A stretch of 64,000 bases of DNA from Craterostigma plantagineum (taxonomy: Eukaryota; Streptophyta; Magnoliopsida; Lamiales; Linderniaceae). The notes under the pieces are model-generated. The model saw nothing but the letters and a program-made list of their open reading frames with translations. It had not been told where the DNA came from and did no database searches. Below, one piece after another: positions 10,843-22,826 of the stretch (position 1 is its first letter; each line of letters begins with the position of its first letter). Where the stretch lies: the NCBI GenBank assembly GCA_027422505.1, contig JAPQWV010000411.1, positions 124,001 to 188,000 of the forward strand, in the 5' to 3' direction. The position numbers were made by a program, and so were the translations under genes.

Positions 10843-12739
10843 GTAACAAAGAATTTTAATGCTTTGTTATTTACACTTTGAAGAATAGCAAATAAATATG
10901 CTCTGAATAAATGTGGTTGTCGACTGTTTATGTGGGGATTTACGTAGAAGCCGAACTTTTGGTCTTTTCAGTTACGAAACCCCTCATTCTCGGTCCGTTT
11001 CACCTGGATATCTGCAAATAAGAAAGGCGACATAAACATAAGTTAGTCAAGCATATTTAGATAGATAACGGATGATAACACATCTAACTATATAAGAGTT
11101 GTGTGAAATCCTAATTTATCAATAGACACATGTTTTTTACTCCCATACGACTAAAATAAATCAGGTAGGATATGTCTAAATGTCAAACACCATAGAGGTT
11201 TGCTATGTGGACAACCATTATGATCAACTATCATGAGTATCATAGCAAATTTCAGCTATGCAGTTCTCCCTCTCCAATGATGTCATCACCGACATCGTCC
11301 CTCTCAGCTACCCTGTAACCTTAATCGGTCTTTTCCAACGGGTTGATTTTCCAATCATGATATATTGAGATTTTCCCCTAGAGAGCCAATTTGAATTTAT
11401 GAAAAATCAACATGAGTCCCAAAGCAGTGGAAACCTCTCTCTGTATGTACATCATACCAAAATTGAGCTAAAAACATAGAAATATTAACCAAATTGCGAG
11501 ATCCAAAACAACGGAATACACTGTCCATAATACGATATCGCCCTGAGTTACAGCGTTTTAAGGTTATCTGTGATCGTTCCCAGGACACAACGAATTTCTA
11601 GACTCGTCGCAGCACATCGGTTCGACTTTTCTGGCAAATCGTTCTCTACACTCAGGTTTTTCTTGCTGGGAACCTAGGGGACTGGGGTGTATAAACTCGG
11701 AATGCAGTGATTGGAATGCCGCTCGCTGGAGAACCTATTTATAGCACTCCGAAGGTTGTGGGGACTGAATATGAATTATTGGGACCTTTGAGCTTCTAAC
11801 CATCTGACTTTTGGTGCCAATGCGATAGGTTGCAACTTCTGGCCTGACCCGTCAATTGGAAGATTCTCGACCCCTTGGTTTGTAATCCTCAGGTTGGGTG
11901 GGTCAGTCCAACAATCAGGATCACAACCTTTCGCGAATTTGCCACATGTCGTGCCACCTCAGCTGCCCCCCTCTACCGAGGCTAGACCTTCTCGGCTTGT
12001 CACTCCTCATTTTGAAATTCCAACTTTGCTGGTTTAGCTCTTACCTGGTCTTTTTTATAATTGCTTAAGTCAAGTTTGGGACAACTTTCATGTGCTGATT
12101 AGTTTTATTGTGAATTTTCTTTTTTTTTGTTTCCAGCTTCGTTTCCATCGGGTTCGTCCACATTCCCTTCAAATCCCGAGAGTTTGAGCATACTACATTA
12201 GTTTTACCTCATTTGTTAAAATCATATTGTTAATATTGTTATTGTTTTCTTATGAATTGCAAATTTGTTATTCTAGTGTAGTCATATATGAATTAAATAA
12301 AAATTTCAAATATATTTCTAAATAAACATAAAAATAAGTATTAGAAACTTATAAATATCAAATACAAATATTAGCCGAATTAGTATAAAGTAAATACTTA
12401 ATCACTAAACTGCCAGGATTCGACAGATGGACAAGGAAAATACAGTCGGATAAATATATGACGGACGAACCGTGGAAATTTAGCGACAGACTTTTGCGTG
12501 GAATAATATGTTCGATAAGCCGTCGATCATTTCTTGATATGTCTCGATGAAATATCAGTTGGCCATCAAATAATTCTCTCGACGGACTCATCGACGACGA
12601 CGCTCTTATTATCAGCGATTCCTCGGTTAAAAAGTAAAGAAGTAAAAGAAAATCAAGACGTGTGTTTGCGTAGAATTCATAATTTGGGGTGAGAATTTCG
12701 TGCTCCATATGAAGGGAAAGCAAGTGATTTTCGAGATCA
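10843..12739. other. Unassigned 1.9-kb stretch, probably old repeat
   Basis: No supported gene. Read on the minus strand there is a TATA-like box (GCTATAAATAGG, complement of 11733-11744) in a context typical of LTR promoters, so part may be an old minus-strand LTR. A minus-strand ORF at 12358-12774 (138 codons) has no recognisable motif, runs into the neighbouring LTR fragment and is probably chance. An AT-rich tract lies at about 12220-12370. Confidence 0.35.
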
Positions 12740-13078
12740 ACTAAAGGCACAAAACACACAACGAACGCACACACTCTTCTCTCACGTGATGGCTCGGTTA
12801 TCTCTAAGCCTCTTTAGAGAACTGATTCCGTGGTACACTGCGAGGTCGGCGTGACGATCTAGTGCCATCCACCACCATCGACGAAGGCTTGAAGAAAAGG
12901 ACGAGGAGCTGCCACTCGCTTCAACTGGTAATTCTCTACGGGTTTGACCCGTCCTATTACATGTCTATGTGTTACTATTCTGATCTGAGCAACGAGGGCA
13001 ATAAGGGAACACGGAAAATTTTTGTTCCGCACCGTACCGGGGACGTGGCGTCTCCGGTAGACACCGGGTAACCCAACA
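12740..13078 (+). repeat. 3' end of a C-family copia LTR (fragment)
   Basis: It matches the last ~340 bp of the LTRs at 20904-22826 and 38282-40097. Shared points are ACACACACT, GCGAGGTCGGCGTGAC, CTAGTGCCATCCACCACC, ACGGGTTTGACCCG, AAATTTTTGTTCCGCACC and the terminus GGGTAACCCAACA. The 5' part is missing and there is no adjoining C-family internal sequence. Confidence 0.8.
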
Positions 13079-13142
13079 ACGCCGCACATCCTAATGAGCC
13101 GCGGAAGTTCCCAAGGAAAGACATGAGTTGTCAACACAGAAA

Positions 13143-14340
13143 AGACGATAGGCAAACCTTGATAATATTGCCAAAAATGTCATATTCAAGACCTTGGATA
13201 TAGAAGTATTCAGACTAGTCATGACAAGCAAGACTGCAAAGAAATATGGACCATGTTATGCCAACTCGGCGAAAACTTAGAAGTCTATGAGCTTGAGGAT
13301 CAGACAAAGCTGGAGCAGAATACACTGACTCAATCAGCAAAAGCACTGGGGGGACCAGAATCCTTCCAAGTGTCACAAGGTAGGCAAAGTGAACAAAATA
13401 ATAACACTAACATTTGCCTTAATTGTGACAGGACCGGAGACAACACCAATGACAACTCCAAAAAGGAGGAAAACCGGCCCAAAGGCAGAAAGAATTCACA
13501 AGCTCTCATAGCTAAAAAGAACTCCCACAGATGGGATGATACAGACTCCGAAGAATCCAGCCCTGAAGACGAAGAGAGCTAGTATGAAATTGAGAACATG
13601 AGAACATGGCTGATGAATACTGGAAATTGAACGAAAAACTGAAGGTTGCTGAAAAGGGAAAGGCTCCGGTACAAGAGAATATCGGACCCTTCATCGAAAG
13701 AATCACACAACTGGAGAAAGAAAATAGCAGACTAAGAGAGCTCACCGAGCTAAAGAACTCGGAGATTCAAAAGCTGTTCACGATAGTTCAATCTTGGACA
13801 AATTCATCCAAGATGCTTCATAGTCTCCAAGAAACAATGAAGGACACCAATGACCGAACAGGTCTTGGATAAGTGAACAGATCAACACTGACAAGGCGAC
13901 GACATCATATCAATCGACTGGCTCACGGGTAATCAACTTTGTTCGTCCCTCAAACTATAACCCATTTCCCGTTTCTTCTATGGATAGGTCTAAAAGAACC
14001 GGATTGGAATTTAGCTTCAAACCTTTGATTCCCCACAAAAGTAAATTACCTCAGACGGTAAGGGGGAATAAGGTGGATAACTTCCAAAAAAAGGGAAGAC
14101 CCGAACCTATGGGGAATAAGGGGAATACTGGTATTAATAAAAATCCACGAAAAGGAAGATCTCAACAGCTAAGAGGGAACACATGTGTAAACAACGATTC
14201 ACGAAGGGAAAGACCTCAACAACCAAGGGGGAATGTTCACAACCCTAAACCGAAAACAGAAGGTCACAGAAGACCTAGATACCGGTCTCAAAACAGGAAC
14301 AATAAATATGGATACTTATTGACCTTGTAACTGGTAGACA
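13143..14340 (+). pseudogene. Copia gag remnant (element G)
   Basis: Frames in order: RRQANLDNIAKNVIFKTLD and TAKKYGPC/WTMLCQLGENLEV (gag core; the TAKEIW-like motif is shifted at about 13235), then LEQNTLTQSAKALG and a decayed zinc-knuckle area (CLNCDRTGDNTND). The ORF at 13253-13582 (109 codons) ends in an acidic stretch (DDTDSEESSPEDEES). The ORF at 13606-13872 is a coiled coil (FIERITQLEKENSRLRELTE), which follows the knuckle in gags of this type. A basic, repeat-like ORF comes last (13980-14330; KGRSQQLRG, RERPQQPRG). Each frame is broken from the next by stops. Confidence 0.65.
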
Positions 14341-14399
14341 TGTTAGGATAATCCAAGTCTGGATACCTCAGGATCTAATTTTCAACCGGACACAAAAGA

Positions 14400-14760
14400 A
14401 TTTGTGTACCAAAGAATTTGTATGTACTTGCAAGAACACGACCAGCCCCACCGACCTCTAGATAACAGATGCTGTTGGCACATGACCGGGGAAAGAAGAC
14501 TTATCACGGACACCAAACCATGTGCCGAGATCATCATTACCTTTGGGGGCAGCGACCAGGGTAAAAATCCTTGTTATCTTGTTAAAAACTGAAGCATAGC
14601 GACACAACCGGACAAGGAACGACAATACCAACACTAACTGGTATAAGCAAGTGCTTATATTCCAAATGTGTTCGGTCATTGGTGAGTCCAAGAGATGGCT
14701 ATGGCACAAAAGATTGAATCATCTAAAATTTAAAACATAGTTAAGGAGGATTAATCTAGT
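14400..14760 (+). pseudogene. Copia protease and GAG-pre-integrase remnant (element G)
   Basis: The ORF at 14404-14592 contains DNRCCWHMTGERRLITDTKP followed by EIIITFGGSDQGK. In intact copia proteases the start of this block is LDSGCSRHMTG, so the catalytic Asp-Ser-Gly has become Asp-Asn-Arg and the enzyme would be dead. At 14694-14730 the frame LWHKRLNHLKFKT is the GAG-pre-integrase (H-x-x-H) motif; a stop follows at once. Confidence 0.65.
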
Positions 14761-17200
14761 GTATGATCTAAATATACCAACGTGCCGGTAATAAAAAAAT
14801 TATGCTCAATACACCAACTAGACTCAATGGTAAACTTAAAAAGATTAGGGGGAACTAGGTAGAAACTGAACTACTTAACTCTGCTTTTATATCATACCTC
14901 GAGGACCATGGTGTACACCATGAGTCATCTACTGGCAGAACAGTTCAGGAAATTGTACAACTGAGGAAGGAAACCGGGCGACTGAAAGAGCAAAACCGAT
15001 GATCAAACTCTAAACAACATCAGTCAGTTAAGGAACCAGCTGAAGAAGCCTCATCCTAAGAAGCTCTAAGCAATGAAGGATTCAACCTGTCTCAAATGCA
15101 CGTTGAAATATCCATATCAGAGGAAAAGGCACGCTGAATCGCAAGCAACTCACACTAGAGAAGTCGACTAAGGGGGAACGCTTCAAATGGAATTATTCAA
15201 GGCAGAACTAATTTCATGATGCGAAATCCAAAGGACTTGGTAGAAGACTCTCCGCAGTTAAGGAATTCTAGTGTGAAAACTGTAACCGGCTTAGCAACCA
15301 ACTGGAATTCCAGATGAATAATACAGGAAGCTCCACCTTAGCAAGACTCAATAAAGAAATTCAATAAAAAGCATCAGCAAATCCAACTGAACTGACTGAC
15401 TACCAAATGGAGGTACAGTCTGAGGGGGAATTCATCAGATGGAACTAAACTAAGCCCAACCATCGTAGGGAATTCGTCAGAGATTCCAATGCGAAAATAA
15501 GGATCGTGCCAGCCAACATGCATGCTCATGCCTCTGTCTCAACTACGACTCTCAAGACCAAGGCATTAGAGGATAACTAGATAAAAGCCATGCAAGAACT
15601 GAACCGGTTTGAGTACAGCAGAGTTTGGAAGTCTACTCCAAAACTGGTCCAAACAGTGACTGGCACGGAACAGGTGCATAAAAACAGATGAAACTGACCA
15701 CTCAAGGATGTCGGCAGATGGAAGGAATCGACTGAGAAACCTTCGCACCAGTTGCAAGACTTAAGGTCATCCAGTTCATAGGACGCATGCAAGGAACGAT
15801 TTAGAGAAGAGAGGTATGAACGACCGATCAGAAGCATCAACTCCAATAAGTTCACCAAATTTGAAGACGAAGAAGGCGTAGCAAAGACAGTGAAGCACTG
15901 AGGGGATATAAGGACAGCTTGCAGACCGGATACTATCTACAGTTTCGGTCACTAAAGAGGATTTCAGTCATACCCCAAGGAGTGTATGATTGGTGACTAC
16001 ACCAGTTGCAAAATGGACCAAAAAGAACATACCAAATGCTTTGATTACCGGCCAGCTCTCAAAATCAAGCAAACTTAAGTAGCCACAACGATTGAAGCAG
16101 AACCCAGTCTGGCGGGAAGTTCCTGCTTCTGTAATAGGAAAACAGTGTCAACCGAAGGACTATGGCATTAAGGAAACTGATACATCTGTGTTATGAGAAA
16201 ATACAAGTAAAGTCTGTCATCATCCAGAATCCGGTTCCAGTCAGACCAAACCGAAACCGAGTTGACACACAGTTGACTGCATTGACCAGAAGGAAGTCAA
16301 TCTGGCCGGAGAACCAGCTGACATGGATCAGCAAGCAAATGCTTAGAAGACCACAATCTGGATGTGGGGGAACAGTCAACGTCACTTGAATGGATCGTGC
16401 GGTAGAAGAATAAGACACGACAAACTTGCCGCTAGAATAAGTACAAGATCGTTACTTCATTCAAGGACAACACTAATCAGACATCACCTGAGATCATATG
16501 ACCTAGGAAGCAAGACTGAAGAACATCTCAACAAATCGGCAAGCGACCAACACCCACACGAAATCGCTCCTCGAAGCCAAGTTTATTTTCCTTCTAAGTG
16601 CTATTAGGACTTTAAAATAGACTTATCTTATAAGTCCTAGCATGAAGTCAAGCGGAATGAAGTTATGTCAAATTGATTGATATAATAAGTTGCTTAGACA
16701 TTACAAAAACTGGTGCATATAGATGATTTCGGTGCAAAGTCTTTCAGTTTAATGCGGTCACTTCTTCATAATCCCGACCCATACACTTAACCCAGTCGGT
16801 TTCATCTAAAATCGGCACCAGTCAGTGTACACTGAGAGACTTAAACATATGAATTCCACATTGTTTACAACAGAGCTATACAAGTCTGATACACGGTTCC
16901 TTCTAAAACCGGAACTATCTCTTAATTAGTAGATATACACATAACCCTCACTGGCTGGGTAAAGACCGAACCCTTACCATTATTGCACTTCATCGATGCA
17001 CATATTATATGTCTTGGTACAGATGGCTTCGAGCTTGCAGGTTATCTGAGTGCATGAATAGTCTTGTCATTAACGAATCTCTGCCACCAGAGAAGACGTA
17101 AAGTTCTGACGCAGTAAAGGGAAGCGATAAGGATGATATGGGTTACTGTGCACCCGTGACACAACACGATGAAAATTTTGCAAGTATTTAAGGACCTCGC
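14761..17200 (+). pseudogene. Rearranged pol and spacer remnant (element G)
   Basis: No frame longer than about 80 codons survives. Short blocks with copia-like phrasing appear (for example LRKLIHLCYEKIQVKSV at 16162, and the frame at 16362-16607), but no reverse transcriptase YVDD box or integrase DDE set can be placed. Pieces resembling gag coiled-coil text recur near 14940-15080. I call it a scrambled pol or 3' region only from position and from the flanking gag and LTR. Confidence 0.35.
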
Positions 17201-17244
17201 ATCCTTATTCGAAGTCCTCCAACTCATAACAGACTAAGTTAACA

Positions 17245-17947
17245 ATGTCTAAACCTCCAAAACATCCACAACCCCTAGTAAGAATAAGCCTCACAACCAG
17301 AAAAAGCCCCACTAGTCCAAATGCAGTTTTCTTATCCAACCTCCTCAAAGCGGTCCCTACATCACATTGGATGCCAACCAACCCATTAGGGTATTCAAAG
17401 GCTTCTTGGCGATCCAACAAAGACGTAAAGACGCTGTTTTGGACCAGCGAGACTTCTAAAGCAAGTTCAACGGCATAGAAGGCTAGGTCCGGGAAGCATC
17501 TCGGTGGACTGAGCGAGATGAAAGTGACAAACCCATGGGCCACAGAAGATGGGACTAGCCGAAAAGAAGATGCCGCGGGCGGGGCAAGCCATCCTGGCAG
17601 TACAAGGACCCAAAGAAGAGTATGGCGCCCAACCCAGTTTCTTGGAGGAAATCGACAAGTCTGAGGACCAACCAAGAAACGGGACCGTAGACGGGCGGTT
17701 GAGAAGCCATGGAGGATGGCGTCCGCCCCAGCTTCTTGGTGGAGAAAAGGCTGAGAACCCACCAAGAAACGGCAGTGGAGTAGGAAAGAGGATACCGGAA
17801 ATTGAACGCCATGCCAGACGGTATCTCTCCACTCCTATCAGATTCGTTGCGCAATCTGAGGAGAAAACAATCGAAGGATCTCCTCCTCACAACATCTGCT
17901 TCCCCGAAGAAACCCTCGACAAGGCGTGGGTACAGGGGATGCCATAG
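17245..17947 (+). pseudogene. Extra ORF between pol remnant and 3' LTR (element G)
   Basis: The plus-strand frame starting MSKPPKHPQPLVRISLTTR (17245-17478) includes KSPTSPNAVFLSNLLKAV and TSHWMPTNPLGYSKASW. After the TAG at 17476 the same frame stays open to about 17670, and another frame is open from 17549 to 17947. Its composition (Pro, Ser, Lys and Trp) looks protein-like, and its position matches the extra or env-like ORF slot of some copia lineages. I recognise no family. Long minus-strand ORFs over the same bases (17205-17765) are more likely shadows. Confidence 0.35.
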
Positions 17948-18429
17948 CTCTGCAGGCGACCGACTTGTCGAAGTTGAGTAATCCTATGATAAGACTCCCC
18001 AGCCGTAGAGTTACCTTCCCTCATACAAGAAAAGCGATTGTCAGAAAGGGGAAAGATGAGTACTGCCAGTTCAGGGGAAAGGGCACATGGCAGTACTAAC
18101 GAAGCAGGTCGGTACTGCTAAAGCCTAAAGATGACGAGCAGTGCTGACAAGGCAGACAAAGACATCGGGCCTACCAAACAGACCGGAAAATGCCATCAAC
18201 CGAAAGATCGAAGAACTGGTCAAAGTCTAGTACTAAAAAAGGCCGATAGTAATGGTTGTAATAGATCGATAGATTATGTATAAAATTTGTTTGATTAAAC
18301 AGTTTTGGTGATTGTCCAAACCTGACTCAGTATACCAGTTAAAAGAAGACTCAAAACTGGATACCAGTCAGCAGTTCACAAGCGCTCCAAAAACCAGACA
18401 TAAACTGCCAAGACCGGACTACAGATACC

Positions 18430-19195
18430 GGACTTGCCATGTGTTCGAAGTTTCAAATTTGTTCTTCTGCTGAGACATTCAATGTAAAGGCTAATAGGAG
18501 GAACCAAGTTGAAGTCAACCTAAGCTTAAAAAAGAAAAAGCAATTGGTACAGCGCGAACTGCTATGTAGACCGGACAGTGCTAATTTGGGTAAAGTGCAT
18601 TTAATGCTTGTCCGGTACAAGGAGCTATCTCACAACGGCCTTCTTCAACAAAGATCAGCTATATATATCAGAGAAGAGGCGCTGAAGAGATACGACATTT
18701 GATCACGAGAAATCAAAGCCAATATACAAATCAAATCTCTCAAGTGAAGAAAGAAAATATAAAGTGTTGTCCTCACTGTACATAGACCAGTTTGGTTAGT
18801 AAGTGAGTGAGTAGTTTGCGACGGACTGTAAAAAGCTGTTGAAGTAGGTGGATTGTATTATACCACTGCCTAGGTGATTCACTAGATTAAAGCTGAGGGC
18901 AGCTGGGTAGGTTGTACAGTGAGTGTATAACTGAAGATCTAGCGAACCTTCCTTGCGAGGAAGAGGGGAGACGTAGGAGAGTTAACTCCGAACTTCCAGA
19001 AACAAATCGGTGTCTCTTCACACACACAAACACATCACACTTATTACCGGTCTTGATTCAAAACCGATCAACTTGCTTCCGCACAAACCAGACAAAAGAA
19101 AATATCAAGTTCCGGTATTGACTTTAACCGGTTAACTACCGACAGGCGTTTATTAACCCCCCCCCCCCCTCTAAACGCGTGAACCGATCCTAACA
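18430..19195 (+). repeat. 3' LTR-like end of copia element G
   Basis: Features in order: a TATA-like run (ATATATATCAG, about 18659-18669), a transcribed-leader-like stretch, a C13 run at 19157-19169 and the terminus CCGATCCTAACA at 19195. A C-run shortly before CCTAACA is a familiar copia LTR ending. The left boundary is unclear because no second LTR copy is present. Confidence 0.5.
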
Positions 19196-19924
19196 GTAAG
19201 ATTATACCGAAATTTGCCAAGAATTTAAAGATTATAGAATGAGGGTACACATAAAAAAAATAGGAGAAAATGAGAGAAGCATGAGTTTTAGCCCTTCAAA
19301 CTGGGGCAGCACTTCAGATAGAAAGTTTTACATCAAATATAAACACAGACATCAACGCATAGAATGTATTTTTATTGCGTTTTCCCAAATTTTGGGAATA
19401 TATTATTGAATCTACAACCATAAAGAAATTCTTATTTAATACAATCAACACAAAAACAAATGCAATATATAAAGGCACCAATAACAGCATTGACGGAGCT
19501 CGAAGGACGATAACTGCTCGGCTCAGAATGTTAATATTTCGAGAGCGGCTTGCGATGATCATCATTACCTTTCGCTGTATGATATAACATTAAATTAATA
19601 AATATGATATAGAGTAAATGAAGGATGAAAGATAATTAAAAGAACAAGATAAAGTCAAAAGGAAACTTATGTAGATGTAAAGTAAATCTTACCTTGTATT
19701 CGCTAAAAGGTTTTGAATTAGTTTGAAACTCTTTATATGAGTAAAAATAATAAAAATCGTTAAATATTTAACAAATTTGAAACCGTTAACTATAACAGAG
19801 AAAGAAATAAATTACTTAAAAAATCTTTATATAAGTAAAAATAATTAAAATTGTTCAAAACAAAATTAAAATTGTTGTATACAACAGACATAAAAGAAAT
19901 AGAAAAGTAAAAAACAATTAGAAA
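19196..19924. other. AT-rich stretch, nothing recognised
   Basis: AT-rich sequence with A and T runs. There is no coding frame with a recognisable motif and no second copy in the window. It could be host intergenic DNA or the unreadable 5' part of the gag fragment that follows. Confidence 0.3.
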
Positions 19925-20903
19925 ATGAATAAAAAGGAGGAGCTCATGTGGGATCGATCCCGCCTCCCCAAAGTAAACAAAACCTTTCAAACCACTACAC
20001 TGATGTGCCATGCGTGCCAAGGGTGGGGTCATTACGTAAAAGAATGTGCCACCACCCTTCGCAAGCGCGGAAAAGCTCTTTGGGTGGACCTTTCTGATGA
20101 TGAAGATGAAGTACCGTATATGAGGGAGTCTTAGCGATCATCGGTAGGCTTGGCAATGGGGCGGGGATTCCCCAGCCCAGGGGGATCCGCCCTGAACGAG
20201 GCGGGGAATCCCCGATATTTTATCCCCACGGGGCGGGGACGGGGCATGATCTCGCCCCGTTCCCCACCCCGCCCCCGTTACTATTATTATTTATATAATA
20301 TTTGTTATATACAATTTATATAGTTAAAAATAAAAATATTAATATAATTTATACAACTATATTTATTATACCCAACTTATGTTATTTTAATATAGATAAT
20401 ATTAAAATATAGTAGAAATAATATATTTATTTATATATTATAGCATAAATATTATATTTCCAAAACAAAAATGGTGGGGCGAGGAATCCTCGCGGGGACG
20501 GGGATCGCCCCCGGGGTGGGGATGGGGCTGAATTTTTCCCCGGTTATGTGGTGGGGACGGGGACGGGAAGATGCACGAGTCTTGTTGAATACTCTGACCG
20601 AGGAAAACAAGAAAAACGAGAAGATGAACGGGAGTCTTGTTGAAGGGAAGAACAAGATGGAAGCCGTGTTGACAAGAAAGACAAAGAAATCGACTCAGAA
20701 GCAACTCGACGAAGCTGACGAAACGTTCACAAAAATGAAGAAAGGTAAATCGACCCTTGATGAGGTACTGTCATTATGTATTTTTTATAAACATGGTTTA
20801 GGATTCAATTCTTAGCCTAGTCTTGATGTTTCCAATCTTCTTCCTAATAATCGATCTAAGATTGTCTTTGTTAAGGAAAACACGAAGCATGATGCCAGTA
20901 AGC
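19925..20903 (+). pseudogene. Copia gag fragment (element E), split by a G-rich insertion
   Basis: The ORF at 19925-20133 carries a CCHC zinc knuckle (CHACQGWGHYVKEC) followed by TLRKRGKALWVDLSDDEDE. After the insertion at 20134-20576 the protein resumes with a coiled coil (LLNTLTEENKKNEKM, EAVLTRKTKKSTQK, DEADETFTKMKKGKSTLDEV) and KHGLGFNS (stop), then LDVSNLLPNNRSKIVFVKEN up to 20903, where the C-family LTR begins. A knuckle followed by a coiled coil is the gag C-terminus of a Ty1/copia group. Upstream gag and all pol are missing. Confidence 0.7.
20134..20576. mobile_element. 443-bp G-rich insertion in gag, with 8-bp duplication
   Basis: It is flanked by GAGTCTTA (20126-20133) and GAGTCTTG (20577-20584), an 8-bp near-perfect duplication of the kind hAT elements make. 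Removing it rejoins the gag coding region. The outer parts are rich in GGGGCGGGG/GGGGACGGGG and the core (20275-20460) is very AT-rich. GGCTTGGCAATGGGGCGGGG near the left end matches my memory of a G-rich non-autonomous repeat common in eudicots. I cannot see matching terminal inverted repeats, so the class is tentative. Confidence 0.5.
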
Positions 20904-22826
20904 TGTTAGGAATATGCCCACGAATGCTATACGAGGATTAGGTTGTATTGGGCATTAGCTTACCTATCTTTCGACTTCATATGTAATATAATATTTGTGT
21001 GTTTAATAAAGGCATTGTTCATTTATTGGGTATATGAGTTCTTTACTTAGCATCTAGTAAAGTAATAAATGAACAAATCTATCGGTTTGAGTCATTGTTC
21101 TCGATGGACACGAGAGAGGAGGAATGCATTAGTGGGCTCTTAATATCAAACATTAAAAGTCCGTAAACTTAAGGCTCCAGTTGGGTGTTGGATAACCAAT
21201 TACGGCTTATTTGTCGATGACCTATCGTGTGCCGATATCCAGCCTGAAGCGGAGGTCATGACTTGTGATACGAGTCAAATCAAGGGATTGAGTCGTTTCA
21301 TGAATACTGACTCACAGGTCGTACGGTCGAACATGGGTTATTACTCAAGGACTGTCAATGACCGACGACAACACTATAGTAGTCTGAGTGACCTTAGACC
21401 AAAAGGGGCTTTGACGGAGTTGACTTCGAAGTCTCGACTGTCACTAGTTCCCCTCGACCCGATTTGCTATTGCATGGGTCAGCGGGCCAGAGTGGTGTTG
21501 ATGACGATTTGTGATTGGCGGGCTCAAACCGCTACGGATTCACAGATTCGTAAGTAATAGAGATAAGTGTCCTATGTAGACGGCGGCGGGAAATTACGAA
21601 ATCCTTGGCCAAGGTATTGAACTAACTCATGTTAGACATAGAGGGTAGATTGGTAATTTGCCTCGTCTTCGTTTTATTGTAGAAGCGAGTTCAGTGAGTT
21701 TGACATAGACCATGTCTCTAACTCGATTGGAACACAGCTGAAGGATTTATACGTAGTACTATAATTTGTAGTAAGATTCTGGAATAAAGACTTGGTCGAA
21801 ATTCGCACTCGAATCGTGTTACATTCGGATACTGCGAGATTGGCTAGGTAACTACCGGACTCTTAGATTTCCTCCGTGGCCGATTGAGTCGAACCTAGAG
21901 AGTCGGGCTTAAAAAGAATCATCAATGTGTACCGAAGAGTATAAAAAATGTTTTGGGCCTTAACGGGCCTTGGGCCGTTGGGCCGCGCCTTAATGGGCCT
22001 CGGGCCGTTGGGCCGCGCCTTAATGGGCTTCGAGCTATTTATTGACCGAAGTCACTTCGTAAGAAACTAAGACTTGGGCTTGGCTAAGTGGTTGAAAGGG
22101 TTGAGGGTAAATTGCAATTTCACCCTAAGCTTAATTACGAAATATGCCTAGGTGGGTACTTTGGAAATTTACATATTTGATATGTATAAATATGGCAATA
22201 GATATATTCGGAATATTATTTAATTGAAACTGAAAATTCGAAATATATATGGTATAATTTTCGAATATTTAATCCATATTTAAGATATTCTATTTGGAGT
22301 AAATATCTAAAGTTAGCAAAGGTGAATATTGATTGATTCCTGAATTGATTTGGAATTAAAAGGAAAGATATTTATGGCATAATGATCTCACTTAATAATT
22401 GCTTAAAATTCAAAATTAAGGCTTGCTAATGGGACAAAATTTCGTGCGCTACCCTAATATAAAAGGGCGAAACCCTCGTTCAAACCAATGACAAGTTACG
22501 CGCACAAAAACACACCAAAACATACACACCTTCTCCTGCAGCGACGGATCGATTCTCCCTAGTTAGAGAATTGGATTGTGGTGCACCGCGAGGTTGGCAT
22601 GACAATCTAGTGCCATCCACCACCATCGTCGTAGTGTTGAAGAAAAGTACGAGGAGCTGCCACTCGCTTCAGTTCTAAATTTCTACGGGTTTGACCCGCC
22701 CTATTACGTGCAATGTGTGTTACAATTCTGATCCGAGCTACAAGGGCAATCGCGGAACCCGGAAAATTTTTGTTCCGCACCATACCCGGGGACGTGGCGG
22801 TTTCGGTACACACCGGGTAACCCAAC
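20904..22826 (+). repeat. 5' LTR of copia element C (1923 bp)
   Basis: Starts TGTTAGGAATATGCCC and ends GGTAACCCAAC. It is colinear with 38282-40097 through shared marks: TTTAATAAAGGCATTGTTC, TCGATGGACACGAG, TGACTTGTGATACGAGTC, GGGTTATTACTCAAGG, GTTTGACATAGACCATG and TTTTTGTTCCGCACC. Indels and substitutions between the copies are frequent, pointing to an old insertion. A minus-strand ORF over the 3' end and the leader (22607-23263) is a GC-rich shadow. Confidence 0.85.

Larger units (their letters stand above)
13140..19195 (+). mobile_element. Decayed Ty1/copia element G
   Basis: The order is gag (13143-14340), protease and GAG-pre-integrase remnants (14400-14760), a heavily rearranged pol stretch (to about 17200), an extra ORF (17245-17947) and a 3' LTR-like end (to 19195, terminating CCGATCCTAACA). 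The gag-protease-integrase order is that of Ty1/copia. Stops and frameshifts are everywhere and the 5' LTR is missing, replaced by the C-family LTR fragment. Many GGGGGAA blocks in 15170-16400 suggest scrambled pieces of gag or spacer. Confidence 0.7.

Noticed and set aside
12358..12774. 138-codon minus-strand ORF
   Set aside because: No recognisable motif, AT-rich bias, and it overlaps an LTR fragment; probably chance.
17205..17765. 186-codon minus-strand ORF opposite the element G extra ORF
   Set aside because: Antisense to a protein-like plus frame in a decayed element. No motif and no sign of a start or promoter.
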